From Leptospira wolbachii serovar Codice str. CDC (GTDB lineage: Bacteria > Spirochaetota > Leptospiria > Leptospirales > Leptospiraceae): DNA of 64,000 nucleotides. Of the stretch, positions 44,981 through 54,351 are shown one piece after another. Where the stretch lies: the NCBI RefSeq assembly GCF_000332515.2, contig NZ_AOGZ02000008.1, positions 248,001 through 312,000 on the forward strand, written 5' to 3'. Below the pieces are notes generated by a model. That model was not told the DNA's origin and did no database searches. It saw only the letters and a program-made list of their open reading frames with translations. The translations under genes were made by a program, and so were the position numbers. The first letter of the stretch is position 1. Every line of letters starts with the position of its first letter.

Positions 44981-46690
44981 ATTGGCTTCTGCAGGTATGG
45001 CAGGGGACGGTTTCATAAATAAATACCCTTGGGAATACTCGATACCCAAGGTTTCAATCATGTCTTGAATGGCAGGGCGATCTACAAACTCTGCAACAAC
45101 TTTGGCTCCAATTCCCCGAGCCAGTTCTACAATCCCTTGTACAAGAAGGTAAGCAGTTTTATTCTCTGGTAGGTTTTTGATAAACTGACCATCGATTTTT
45201 AAATAGTCAGGATCAAATTCTAATAACCTTGCAAGGTTAGAATACTGGACTCCAAAATCATCAATCGCAATTTCACAACCAATACTTTTCAAATCACGAA
45301 TGGTAGATAAACTATTTTTGTTTTCGGAAAAACTAATGTCTTCTAAGATTTCAAACGTAACACGGCTCGGATCTATTTTGTAATTTGCTAATTTTGTTTC
45401 CACCCACTTACTAAAACTTTTATATTCCAATTCAGATTCGGTAAGGTTGATGGAAAAGTCAAAGGATTTGTCTGAAAAATAATTCATGGATTCATCAATC
45501 ATTTGCAAACCGATCATTCGGATGCTTCCTGTGACTTTTGCTAGTTTTAAAAAGACATCGGGTGTAAGGATGGCATCTCTATCTTTGATTCTGGCTAAAC
45601 ATTCGAATTTTCGAATTTGTTTTGTTTGGTTATCTACGATTCCTTGGAAATAGGGGACAATCTGTTTGTTTGTGATGGCAGATTGAATTTTTTGACTGAG
45701 TTGAAAGTTTTGAAGATGGTGGTCTGTGGAAAGATCATCTGTATAGGATACAAAATCGGAGGAACCTTGTGCCTCTGCACGAAATAAGGCAAGTTTCGCT
45801 TTGTAATAACAATCTTCTTGCCCTGCGGCGGAAGAATACCGACAATCCAGATGGAACCCAACTCCATCTAAGATCAAATCATCTGATTTTAAAATCATAC
45901 GAAAACTTCTGATTTTTTCGACTAATTCTTGTTCGGAGAGATTTGATAAAACTGCAATTTCATCGGAATAGATATGAAATACTTTTTCTTCGTTTTGTAA
46001 GTGAACGGAAAGCAGTTGCAATAGCTTTTTAAAGAGCTTTCTATACACTTCAATCCCATAAGTTTTGATGATGATGGGAAAACTGACAATTTTGATGAGT
46101 AAAATGGATTGGTTGTTTTTTAGATTTCCCTCTCCTTTTAATTGTTTTACCAAGGATTCAAAATTAGGGTATTTGGAATCTCTGTGAAAATAGAGAGAGT
46201 CAGCCAGTTCCTTATTTTTTTCTTCTAAGGATTTCTCTTGGAAATAAGCATCAATGGCTTGTTTGATGGTCAGTTCTAAATCGTGTGCATCCCAGGGTTT
46301 GGAAAGATACCGATACAAACAGCCGTGGTTGAGTGCATTCCCTATGGCTTGTGCCGGTGCTTGTCCGGTAAGCATAATTTTTTTAGTGCGCGGATGGGTT
46401 TCTTGCATTTCAATCAGGAATTCATCCCCTTTTTGACCAGGCATCACGTGATCACAGATCACCACAGCCAAGTCTCCGGAAGATCCCGCAATTTCTTTCA
46501 TGATTTCTTTCGCAGTTTCCGCACTTTCCGCCGTTTCGATAGTAAAACTAGATCCAAAGACTTTTTTTAATTGTTCCTTTAAATTCCAAAGAATGAAGAA
46601 TTCATCATCGATGCATAGAATATACGGTTTTTCGTTCAAAGGGGTACCTGGAGAGCGATTCAAATAAATGTCATCTTTCAGAATATGCAA
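44969..46690 (-). CDS. Response regulator with degenerate GGDEF and EAL domain
   Basis: 573 residues. Residues about 20-145 are a receiver (CIDDE, phosphoacceptor Asp in VICDHVMPGQKG, Lys in YLSKPWD). Residues 165-320 look like a GGDEF domain whose active loop reads HIYSDEI in place of GGDEF, so it is inactive as a cyclase. Residues about 325-570 are EAL-like: FECLAR for EALLR, EILEDI, IDDFGVQYSN, LKIDGQF, VAEFVDR for AEGVET and YSQGYLF. The missing Glu in AEFVDR makes hydrolysis doubtful. Tail overlaps the TonB receptor gene. Confidence 0.85.
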   Translation of the reverse strand: MHILKDDIYLNRSPGTPLNEKPYILCIDDEFFILWNLKEQLKKVFGSSFTIETAESAETAKEIMKEIAGSSGDLAVVICDHVMPGQKGDEFLIEMQETHPRTKKIMLTGQAPAQAIGNALNHGCLYRYLSKPWDAHDLELTIKQAIDAYFQEKSLEEKNKELADSLYFHRDSKYPNFESLVKQLKGEGNLKNNQSILLIKIVSFPIIIKTYGIEVYRKLFKKLLQLLSVHLQNEEKVFHIYSDEIAVLSNLSEQELVEKIRSFRMILKSDDLILDGVGFHLDCRYSSAAGQEDCYYKAKLALFRAEAQGSSDFVSYTDDLSTDHHLQNFQLSQKIQSAITNKQIVPYFQGIVDNQTKQIRKFECLARIKDRDAILTPDVFLKLAKVTGSIRMIGLQMIDESMNYFSDKSFDFSINLTESELEYKSFSKWVETKLANYKIDPSRVTFEILEDISFSENKNSLSTIRDLKSIGCEIAIDDFGVQYSNLARLLEFDPDYLKIDGQFIKNLPENKTAYLLVQGIVELARGIGAKVVAEFVDRPAIQDMIETLGIEYSQGYLFMKPSPAIPAEANLQL

Positions 46691-46783
46691 GAAATATTTG
46701 ATGTTGACATTTTCTTTGCATTGTGTCTAATCGACCCCGTTCCCAGGACATTGGGACATGCATTGTGTTTTACGAGGATAGGA

Positions 46784-47053
46784 ATGGTTTCTAACAAAAT
46801 ATATGTGGGAAATTTAAAATTTTCCCTTAAGGAAGAAAATATACGCCAGATTTTCTCCGTTTACGGAGTAATTCAAGATCTGAAAATGATTCATGACCGG
46901 GAAACTGGAAATTTTCGAGGGTTTGCTTTCATTACCTATGCCAGTCCTGATGAAGCAGAAGAGGCTGTGACCCAGATGAATGGACAACCTGTCGATGGTA
47001 GGAATCTCAAGGTTACCTTTGCCGAGGATAAAAGAAAAGAGAAACAGAATTAA
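46784..47053 (+). CDS. RNA recognition motif (RRM) protein
   Basis: 89 residues from ATG at 46784, preceded by GAGGATAGGA; an open frame extends 33 residues upstream without support. A single RRM: RNP2 IYVGNL at residues 6-11 and RNP1 RGFAFITY near 45-52, with DLKMIHDRETGNF between. This is the bacterial RNA-binding protein type often found in cyanobacteria and spirochaetes, possibly cold- or stress-related. Forty-one bases upstream of pepN. Confidence 0.9.
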   Translation: MVSNKIYVGNLKFSLKEENIRQIFSVYGVIQDLKMIHDRETGNFRGFAFITYASPDEAEEAVTQMNGQPVDGRNLKVTFAEDKRKEKQN

Positions 47054-47089
47054 AATTCACTTTTCTGGGATGGCCTATCCCATAAAGAA

Positions 47090-47106
47090 GGAGGATGACA
47101 TCCTCC
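47090..47106 (+). repeat. Inverted repeat over the pepN start codon
   Basis: GGAGGATG (47090-47097), one base, then CATCCTCC (47099-47106): a perfect 8-bp inverted repeat that contains the Shine-Dalgarno AAGGAGG and the ATG at 47095. The right side continues as CCTCCTCC, which mimics the anti-Shine-Dalgarno sequence. If formed in RNA, it would hide the ribosome site. Confidence 0.5.
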
Positions 47107-49677
47107 TCCTCCACTTCTCCTGTCCACAAACTGGAAGACTACAGACCAAGCCCCTGGCTTACACCTTCATTAGAATTACGATTTGACCTAGATTTGCACC
47201 TGACAGTTGTCAGAGCCGATTACGAAGTGGTTCTCCAAGCAGAAAAAATAGAACCACTTTTTTTAAATGGAGAATCTTTAGAGTTTTTATCCCTTCGCAT
47301 AGATGGAGCCATTGTGGATCCAGAGGATTACCAGGTTTCTCCTACGGGAATTCTCATTTTGTATCCTCCGAAAGAATCTTTCCGCCTTACCGTAGAAAAT
47401 CGAATTTGTCCTGCTGAGAATACCTCTTTGGAAGGTTTGTATAAATCCGGTTCCATGTTGTGTACCCAAAACGAACCAGAAGGATTTCGTAAGATTGTTT
47501 ATTCCATTGACAGACCAGATAATATGATGCGGTTTCGTGTCACCATTTCAGGAGAGGAATCACTTTTTCCTGTTATGTTGTCCAACGGGAATTTGCTTAG
47601 CGAAAAACAATTAGAAGGTGGAAAACGGGAAGTGGTTTGGGAAGACCCTTTTCCAAAACCATCCTATCTTTTTGCTCTTGTGGCCGGAGAACTTTTGGAA
47701 ACCAAGGATTCTTTCCAAACTGGGTCAGGTCGACAGATCACTCTTAAAATTTTTGTGGAAAAAGGAAATGAGGAAAAGGTTAGTTTTGCTTTTGATTCTT
47801 TAAAAAAAGCAATGAAGTGGGATGAAGATACCTTTGGCCTAGAATATGATTTAGATCTTTTTATGATTGTAGCCGTGGAAGACTTCAACATGGGTGCCAT
47901 GGAAAATAAAGGTTTGAATTTATTTAACGCAAAACTCGTCTTAGCTGATAAAAAATCGGCAACTGATGAAAGTTTCGAATCCATTCTTGCTGTGATTGCT
48001 CACGAATACTTTCATAACTGGACAGGGAATCGGGTTACCCTTCGTAATTGGTTTAACCTGACACTGAAGGAAGGACTGACTGTATTTCGGGACCAATGGT
48101 TTACCGAAGATATGACAGATCCTGCTGTCAAACGGATCAAAGATGTTTTGTTCCTAAAAGAATTTCAATTTCCAGAAGACCAAGGACCCATGTCTCATCC
48201 CATCCTTCCCAAATCTTATCGGGAGATGAATAATTTTTATACGGTAACAGTTTATGAAAAAGGTGCAGAAGTCATTCGATTGGTATCAGAGCTTATCGGC
48301 AGAGAAACCTTTAAAAAAGGCCTTAAACTCTATCTTTCTAAATATGACGGACAAGGTGTGACCTTTGAAGAATTTGTTTCTTCGATGGAAGAGGCTGCCG
48401 GCCATTCCATCCCCAATCTTCGAAATTGGTACCACAGAGGCGGAACTCCCTTATTATCCGTTCAGGAAAAATATTCGAAGGATTCCAATGAATGGATTTT
48501 GGATTTATTGGATACTGGTGCCAGTGAATATCCCTTAGTATATTCGAATTCGATTGCAGTTTTTGACAGAGAAGGAAAACTTCTTACGGAAGAAAAACGA
48601 ATCATGTCCGGGGCCCGCGACCAAATTCGTATCGCTGCACTAGACTCAAAGGGAACAAAGCCCATAGTCTCCTTATTTCGTTCTCTTTCGAGTCCCGTGC
48701 GATTGGATTACAACCAATCAGATGAAGAAATACAAGTTTTAGCCAAGGTAGAAACCGATGGAGTCTCCCGTTTTTTTGCCTTTCAAAATTTGATTTTTGA
48801 TTGGTTTCGTAAATCGATCGCATCCGGTAGGGAAGAGAACTTTTCTATCATTTTGGAAACGATTGCTGATTCTTTTGGGGTAGGATGGGAAAAAACATAC
48901 TATAGTTTTTACCTTTCCTTTCCTGGGTTAACCCAAATCAGTGAAAACATTGGTTGTTATGAGTTTACCAAAATTCAGAAATTACGCGTGTGGGCCATTC
49001 AAAACATTTCCACTACCTTTACCAAAAACTTTCAAATTCTTTTGGAAGAAAACAGAAAAACCATTCCCATCCAAACCAAAGAAGAAATTGGAAAACGAAA
49101 ACTAAAGAATATTGCCCTTTATTATCTGTTATACGATCCTTCCAGAAAGTTTGAAAGATTAGCAGTTATGGAACAAAGAGAAGCCAAACATATGAGTGAA
49201 GAGGTTTCTGCGATGAAATTTCTTTTGGAAGTGGATTCGAAAGAAAAAGAAAATGCCGTGAATCTTTTTTTTGAAAAGTGGAAGAAGGATAGTTTGGTTT
49301 TAGACGTATGGTTTGCCGCTCAAGTAACTGCTGGGGAAGATCGTTGCAAAATTGCCGAAAACTTAGAAAAACATCCTCAGTTTAATATTCGGAATCCAAA
49401 TAAGGTTCGGTCATTGTACTTTAGTTTGGCGAGAAATCCTTTAAGCTTCCATAAAGAAGATGGAAGTGGATATACTTTTCTTTCCGAACGGATCAAACGT
49501 TTGAACGAAATCAATCCACAAATGGCCGCAGCCTTAACAAAATTATATTCTCCTGTTTCGAAACAAAAGGGAAATCTTCCTAAAATTGCCAAAAGAGAAC
49601 TGGAAGGTTTAGCCGCTCTCCCGAATCTTTCTAAGGAATTGGGAGAGGTTTTAGGAACGATCTTAAATTCGCTTTAG
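47095..49677 (+). CDS. pepN: Aminopeptidase N (M1 family)
   Basis: 860 residues, E. coli PepN length. M1 motifs are GAMENKGLN and HEYFHNWTGN with the metal Glu in LTLKEGLTVFRDQ. The DUF3458-type C-terminal domain follows (LRNWYHRGGTPLL onwards). It removes N-terminal residues from peptides. The start ATG is the only in-frame candidate; the SD AAGGAGG touches it without a spacer and lies inside an inverted repeat. Last four bases overlap the acyl-CoA synthetase gene tail to tail. Confidence 0.93.
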   Translation: MTSSSSTSPVHKLEDYRPSPWLTPSLELRFDLDLHLTVVRADYEVVLQAEKIEPLFLNGESLEFLSLRIDGAIVDPEDYQVSPTGILILYPPKESFRLTVENRICPAENTSLEGLYKSGSMLCTQNEPEGFRKIVYSIDRPDNMMRFRVTISGEESLFPVMLSNGNLLSEKQLEGGKREVVWEDPFPKPSYLFALVAGELLETKDSFQTGSGRQITLKIFVEKGNEEKVSFAFDSLKKAMKWDEDTFGLEYDLDLFMIVAVEDFNMGAMENKGLNLFNAKLVLADKKSATDESFESILAVIAHEYFHNWTGNRVTLRNWFNLTLKEGLTVFRDQWFTEDMTDPAVKRIKDVLFLKEFQFPEDQGPMSHPILPKSYREMNNFYTVTVYEKGAEVIRLVSELIGRETFKKGLKLYLSKYDGQGVTFEEFVSSMEEAAGHSIPNLRNWYHRGGTPLLSVQEKYSKDSNEWILDLLDTGASEYPLVYSNSIAVFDREGKLLTEEKRIMSGARDQIRIAALDSKGTKPIVSLFRSLSSPVRLDYNQSDEEIQVLAKVETDGVSRFFAFQNLIFDWFRKSIASGREENFSIILETIADSFGVGWEKTYYSFYLSFPGLTQISENIGCYEFTKIQKLRVWAIQNISTTFTKNFQILLEENRKTIPIQTKEEIGKRKLKNIALYYLLYDPSRKFERLAVMEQREAKHMSEEVSAMKFLLEVDSKEKENAVNLFFEKWKKDSLVLDVWFAAQVTAGEDRCKIAENLEKHPQFNIRNPNKVRSLYFSLARNPLSFHKEDGSGYTFLSERIKRLNEINPQMAAALTKLYSPVSKQKGNLPKIAKRELEGLAALPNLSKELGEVLGTILNSL

Positions 49678-51548
49678 TTGTACATGGATTTGATTAAGTC
49701 TTTGTATTTATCATGAATGACGTTTCTTTTCATTTTGAAAAGATTCGTCAGTTCATCTCCCACTTCCATGGCTTTTGGTAAAAACCGAAAGTCAGAAAGT
49801 TTTTCAAAGGATTTGAATCCGTTTTCTGAGGAGATTTGTTTTTTGATGATATTTTGGAAATAAAGTCGGATCTCTTTGTTTTGGTTTAGGTCTTCACCTT
49901 CTTTTACAATGAGTCCCGCTTCTTTCATCCGATCTTTTTCTGGCCAAACAAGTGCTGTGAGAGATTTTTGATCCTGACCTACCACAATCACCTGATTGAT
50001 AAGAGCATTTTCTAGAAGTAAATTCTCAATAGGGACTGGTTCTACGTTTTCTCCGCCCAATAAAACGATGGTATCTTTCACTCGCCCGCGGACCGAAAGG
50101 GTGTCATTAAAAGAAATAAATCCTAAGTCTCCCGTATTCATCCAACCGTCATGAATGGCTTTTGAGGTAGCTTCTTCATTTTTATAATAACCCTTCATCA
50201 CTTGTGGGCCTTTGATGTGAATGATCCCCATTTTTCCTTTGGGAACGGATTCTCCTTGTTCATTGACAATTTTAACAGCAGTGCCATCTGGCCATTTTCC
50301 CACGGATCCTTGCACCACATTCCCCACAGATCGGACGGAAATAATAGGTGCACATTCTGTCATACCATATCCTTCATACACAGGAATTCCAATGACATTA
50401 AAAAATTCATCTACATGGGAAGGAAGTGCTCCACCTCCCGATATCGTTCCTGTTAGGTGGCCTCCTAAAACATCTCGAATTTTAGAAAAAACCAATCCGT
50501 CTAAAACCTTCGCAAGTAAATATAGATTTAAAACATAACCAAGGGATACTGCTGTATTTTTTGCCCTTTCAAAAGGGGACTCTTCTTTAGTGAGAAGTCT
50601 GTTACCCGCTAAATAGTCTTGGCCATCTTTGAATTTTTTGCAGATATCATAAGCAAAATCAAAAAGTTTCCGTTTGTTTTCTGGAGCTTTCTCTAACTTT
50701 TGTTTGATGCCAAGGTAGAGGTTTTCCCAGAGTCTTGGGGCTGAGGCCATAAAACTTGGTTTGATTTTTTGGAAATCATCCCGCAAGTCCCGGATGTTGG
50801 TATAAGCAATGGAGGCTCCTTCTGCAATGATCGCATAGTCAATGGCCCTTTCAAAGATATGCCAAACAGGAAGGATGGAAAGTGTCTTATCGGAATTTTT
50901 TAGTCCGACTCGCGGAGGAACTTTGATCACATTATATACCATATTTTGATGGGTAAGCATTACACCCTTTGGCATTCCGGTAGTGCCTGAAGTATAAATT
51001 ATGGTAAATAGATCATCTGGTTTTACTTGTTTGGATCTGAGCTCCAGTGAAGGTAGATTTTTGCGATGTGTTTCTCCATCCTGAATCAAAGTTTCCATGG
51101 GAACTGCGAGTGTATCCTTAGAACGAAATCCAGGATCTAAGATAATGACTTTTTCCACTTTCGTATTGGAAAGGATAGGTTTTAACAAATCATATAACTT
51201 CTCGTGTTCTACAAAACAATATTTGCTTTCAGAGTGGCTAAGTATATACTCAATTTCCTGAGGAGTAGAATCAGACCCACGCGGAACATTGATGGCCCCA
51301 TTTAACAGGGTGGCGATATCGGCGATGGCCCATTCCGTTCGGTTGTCCGCCATAAGGCCAATTCGATCTCCCGGTTGGATTCCCATTTGTAAAAGGGATA
51401 AGGCAAGATTTTCTGCTTTATGAAATATATCTGAAAACGTACGACCTATAAAGTTTTTTCCTGCATCCTTTCCAAAGAACATTTCTTTAGAGCCATAGGC
51501 TCGATTGGCATAATAAAAAACATCATTCAGCGTCGTAAAATTTTTCAT
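49674..51548 (-). CDS. Long-chain acyl-CoA synthetase (AMP-forming)
   Basis: 624 residues. P-loop TIIYTSGTTGMPKGVMLTH, adenylate motif VYEGYGMTECAPIIS and the motor-domain GDLGFISFNDTLSVRGR fit the long-chain ligase family, the short (about 600) bacterial type. It activates fatty acids to acyl-CoA, a key step because leptospires live on long-chain fatty acids. No membrane segment is evident. Confidence 0.92.
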   Translation of the reverse strand: MKNFTTLNDVFYYANRAYGSKEMFFGKDAGKNFIGRTFSDIFHKAENLALSLLQMGIQPGDRIGLMADNRTEWAIADIATLLNGAINVPRGSDSTPQEIEYILSHSESKYCFVEHEKLYDLLKPILSNTKVEKVIILDPGFRSKDTLAVPMETLIQDGETHRKNLPSLELRSKQVKPDDLFTIIYTSGTTGMPKGVMLTHQNMVYNVIKVPPRVGLKNSDKTLSILPVWHIFERAIDYAIIAEGASIAYTNIRDLRDDFQKIKPSFMASAPRLWENLYLGIKQKLEKAPENKRKLFDFAYDICKKFKDGQDYLAGNRLLTKEESPFERAKNTAVSLGYVLNLYLLAKVLDGLVFSKIRDVLGGHLTGTISGGGALPSHVDEFFNVIGIPVYEGYGMTECAPIISVRSVGNVVQGSVGKWPDGTAVKIVNEQGESVPKGKMGIIHIKGPQVMKGYYKNEEATSKAIHDGWMNTGDLGFISFNDTLSVRGRVKDTIVLLGGENVEPVPIENLLLENALINQVIVVGQDQKSLTALVWPEKDRMKEAGLIVKEGEDLNQNKEIRLYFQNIIKKQISSENGFKSFEKLSDFRFLPKAMEVGDELTNLFKMKRNVIHDKYKDLIKSMYN

Positions 51549-51579
51549 TGATCTTGTTAGTCTCCGTAGGAGCTGACTA

Positions 51580-53061
51580 TCATTGTTTTTTTTGTTTATT
51601 CAAGTAATATTTTCTTTTGTGTGATTTCCCATTTGGGGACTCAAAGAATGTTTCAAAGAGAGGGTCTGCATTCATTTTGTCCATCAAATCAAAATCATAA
51701 AGTAGTGCTTGGTGAGTCCAAAGGTTTCCTTCTTGGTCTCGCTTTGTTGCAAATGCGGCTCTGGCTAACTTGTAATACACTACGGGGAGAAATTCGCGTT
51801 CCCCTCCTAAAATTTGTGCACGTTTTAAGTTGGTGTAGGCTTCATCCCAGCGACCAAGGTTTAGTTCACAGGAACCACGATAGTAAAATAGGAAAAAACG
51901 TGGATAGGCTGTGAGCCTGCGGCTATTCAGTTTATCCAAACTCGCTAAGCAAGAAACGGGATCTTTGTCCATAAAATGTGAATAAGCGAGGTTGAGTAGG
52001 ATTTCGGGACTGATTTCTCCATGAGTTTTCCGATAGATTTCGGCAGTTTTTTGATAACTATCCTTGGCCGTTTTATAATCACCAAGAACGTATAAATAAT
52101 AATAAGATTTATAAATGAGTACATCCAAAGAATCTGATTCACAAGCGCGATAGGAAAAAAATTCATCCAATGTTTTTGTAAAAGATACAAAGTCTCTTTC
52201 ATTGTATTCAATGTTTGCTATTTTTTTTAAAAGGGAACAGGTTCTGGAAGTTCCATTGGAAACTTCTTTTTTGTATTCTTTCAAAGACTTCCGATAGGCT
52301 TTGAGAGCCTCTTGGAATTTTTGATTGTTTTCTAACTGAACAGCTTCTCTCTCTTCTTTTTCACCAACTCCTTCACAATAAGATTCTTTTCCATTTTCAT
52401 AATGACAAATTCGTTCTCGAAACCCGTTTTCATTTGCATCGTGTTCGATCCGAACTAGCTGGCAATTTTTAAAATACCACCATTCATCCATAGCTCCAAA
52501 ATCATTTTTGTCTTTTGTGATTTCTTTGGGACAACCCGAGTGTGAATAATAAGTAAAACTATCCTTTTTCCCATTTTTTGTTTCATCTTCTTCGGTTAAA
52601 AATAGTTGGCCCTTGTTGTCGTAGTAATCCCAGCGGTAAGGAAAAAATTCTTCTTCATTCAAAAAGAAGGAGAGTTTTAAAAGGGATGAGTTTCCTTCCT
52701 TCCAAGCGGAAAAACAGGAAAATGACAGTTTCCCACTCAGGAAATTTTGTGCAGGGTCACCATAAAGATCTGTTAGGTGGGATCTGATGTCTTCTTTAAA
52801 TCTAGGGTAAGGATAGTTTGTATGGTATTTGTCTATGTACTTTTGGCAGAACCAAAAAACTTCATGATTAAGCGATTCTTTAAAAAGAACCGTCGGAATT
52901 TCCCCACCCAATCGAAAGCTAAAACGTTTCGGGCTATGATCGGTTATTTCAAACTTTTCTTTTGTATTTTGGACAGCTTTCCAGTAGTCCTCCAAGAGAT
53001 TTGCCCTTAGAGGTAAGGATAATAAGAATAGGGAAGATAGAAATAAAAATAGAAATCTCAA
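51580..53061 (-). CDS. Exported TPR-containing protein of unknown function
   Basis: 493 residues. A signal peptide (LFLFLSSLFLLSLPLRA) opens it; the start is TTG at 53061, overlapping the previous gene's stop (TTGA). Residues 120-225 have a beta-rich region with YYDNKGQLFLTEEDET and CHYENGKES, and from 250 on a series of TPR-like helices (AYRKSLKEYKKEV, LAYSHFMDKDPVSCLASLDKL, YTNLKRAQILGG). No function is recognised. Translationally coupled to the YopX-like gene upstream. Confidence 0.7.
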   Translation of the reverse strand: MRFLFLFLSSLFLLSLPLRANLLEDYWKAVQNTKEKFEITDHSPKRFSFRLGGEIPTVLFKESLNHEVFWFCQKYIDKYHTNYPYPRFKEDIRSHLTDLYGDPAQNFLSGKLSFSCFSAWKEGNSSLLKLSFFLNEEEFFPYRWDYYDNKGQLFLTEEDETKNGKKDSFTYYSHSGCPKEITKDKNDFGAMDEWWYFKNCQLVRIEHDANENGFRERICHYENGKESYCEGVGEKEEREAVQLENNQKFQEALKAYRKSLKEYKKEVSNGTSRTCSLLKKIANIEYNERDFVSFTKTLDEFFSYRACESDSLDVLIYKSYYYLYVLGDYKTAKDSYQKTAEIYRKTHGEISPEILLNLAYSHFMDKDPVSCLASLDKLNSRRLTAYPRFFLFYYRGSCELNLGRWDEAYTNLKRAQILGGEREFLPVVYYKLARAAFATKRDQEGNLWTHQALLYDFDLMDKMNADPLFETFFESPNGKSHKRKYYLNKQKKQ

Positions 53062-53438
53062 GATTTACTTTTTAAATACAAATCATATAGGATGGGATTT
53101 TCATACGGGTTTCCTACTTTTCGCATGGAAAACAATTGGAGTAGAGGAGGGCCATTTTCTAAGTAAAAGGCACCATGTTCATTGTTGTAACGTATGACAC
53201 CTGTATGTTGGGTGAGGTTTCCACCTTTAGCAACTGTGTGTTCAATGATATCTTCTTCAAATAAATCTTTGTCGTATTTGTCTTTGAGTCCGGTAAAACT
53301 ATTAACAATAAAATTGTCTTCGTTTGTAATGGGTTGTCCAAACTTTAAAAGTTTCCCATCGAGGGTTAAACTAAAGCCTTTCTGAGTGAATTCTTTTTCT
53401 TGTTTGTCCCAAACTCGGAACCGGATTGTGAATGCCAT
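53058..53438 (-). CDS. YopX-like protein
   Basis: About 126 residues from ATG at 53436-53438 (a TTG four codons upstream is possible). It matches the phage YopX family in order: FRVWDKQEKEFT, VNSFTGLKDKYDKDLFEEDIIEH, and NPYENPILYD. This family is usual in phages and mobile elements; here there is no phage gene nearby. Coupled to the TPR gene by a four-base overlap. Confidence 0.75.
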   Translation of the reverse strand: MAFTIRFRVWDKQEKEFTQKGFSLTLDGKLLKFGQPITNEDNFIVNSFTGLKDKYDKDLFEEDIIEHTVAKGGNLTQHTGVIRYNNEHGAFYLENGPPLLQLFSMRKVGNPYENPILYDLYLKSKS

Positions 53439-53533
53439 AACTGGAACCAAATTAAGCGATGCGAAGTCCTTTCCAAGAAAAATTCAAAAAAAAATCAGTG
53501 GTCAAGAGCTGAATTCAGACAATTCTTTGCCCC

Positions 53534-54307
53534 ATGAAGGTGATCTCAGTTTCCAATATTAAGGGAGGAAGTGGGAAATCCACTACTGCTGCCCACTTAG
53601 CTTGTGCCCTTGCCAGGCGGGGGAAAACACTGGTTGTGGATATGGACATGCAGGGCGACTTAACAGACTATTGTTTGCCCGATTTGGATCTGAACCAACT
53701 GAATGAATCCAATGTGATGAGTGTACTTCTCGGGATGAAACGAATGACAGACTGCATTCGGGAAACCAAACAATTTGATGTTTTGCCATCTACCTTAAGT
53801 TTGGCCAAACTGACCAAATACAATCCCGATTCGACTAGCCTTTGTTTACAATTCAAACGAGCTTTGGATGAAGTACGAAACAAATACAAATTTGTAATTA
53901 TAGATACGCCGGGTTCTGCCAAACATGAACTCACCACAGCCATCTACAATTCCGAGTTGATCCTGATTCCGGTAACTCCCAGTAAATGGACGATTCGAGC
54001 TGTGAATTTACTTCTAGATGAAATCTCACAAACAGAAACCATTTTTAGCCAGAAGAAAAAAATTGCCTTTGTTCCTTCTTGGTTTGGACCTTCCAAAAAA
54101 CATAGAGAACTATTGGAAAAATTAAAACAAATCGAAGAGATCCCTTGTCTGGCCGAAATTCCGAAATCAGAATCTATTAAGTCGAAAACGGAAAAACAAG
54201 AGTCGTTAAAGAAGGACAGTAATGCTTGGCATGCCTTTGATTTGTTAGCTGATGAATCCATTGCTCTAGTGGATCCAGAGAATTCAATTCTTTCCTTGAA
54301 GCCGTAA
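53534..54307 (+). CDS. ParA-family ATPase, orphan
   Basis: 257 residues. The deviant Walker A is NIKGGSGKST at residues 8-17, Walker A' is VVDMDMQGD and Walker B IIDTPGS. The C-terminal region is short and lacks an N-terminal DNA-binding domain. No parB or parS-like repeat lies nearby, so it is probably an orphan ParA used in cell positioning or division, not a partition locus. Divergent from the YopX-like gene; ends convergent with the channel gene. Confidence 0.88.
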   Translation: MKVISVSNIKGGSGKSTTAAHLACALARRGKTLVVDMDMQGDLTDYCLPDLDLNQLNESNVMSVLLGMKRMTDCIRETKQFDVLPSTLSLAKLTKYNPDSTSLCLQFKRALDEVRNKYKFVIIDTPGSAKHELTTAIYNSELILIPVTPSKWTIRAVNLLLDEISQTETIFSQKKKIAFVPSWFGPSKKHRELLEKLKQIEEIPCLAEIPKSESIKSKTEKQESLKKDSNAWHAFDLLADESIALVDPENSILSLKP

Positions 54308-54351
54308 TCGTTGAAAAAATAAATTTCAAAATTTCCGACTGAAATCTTACA

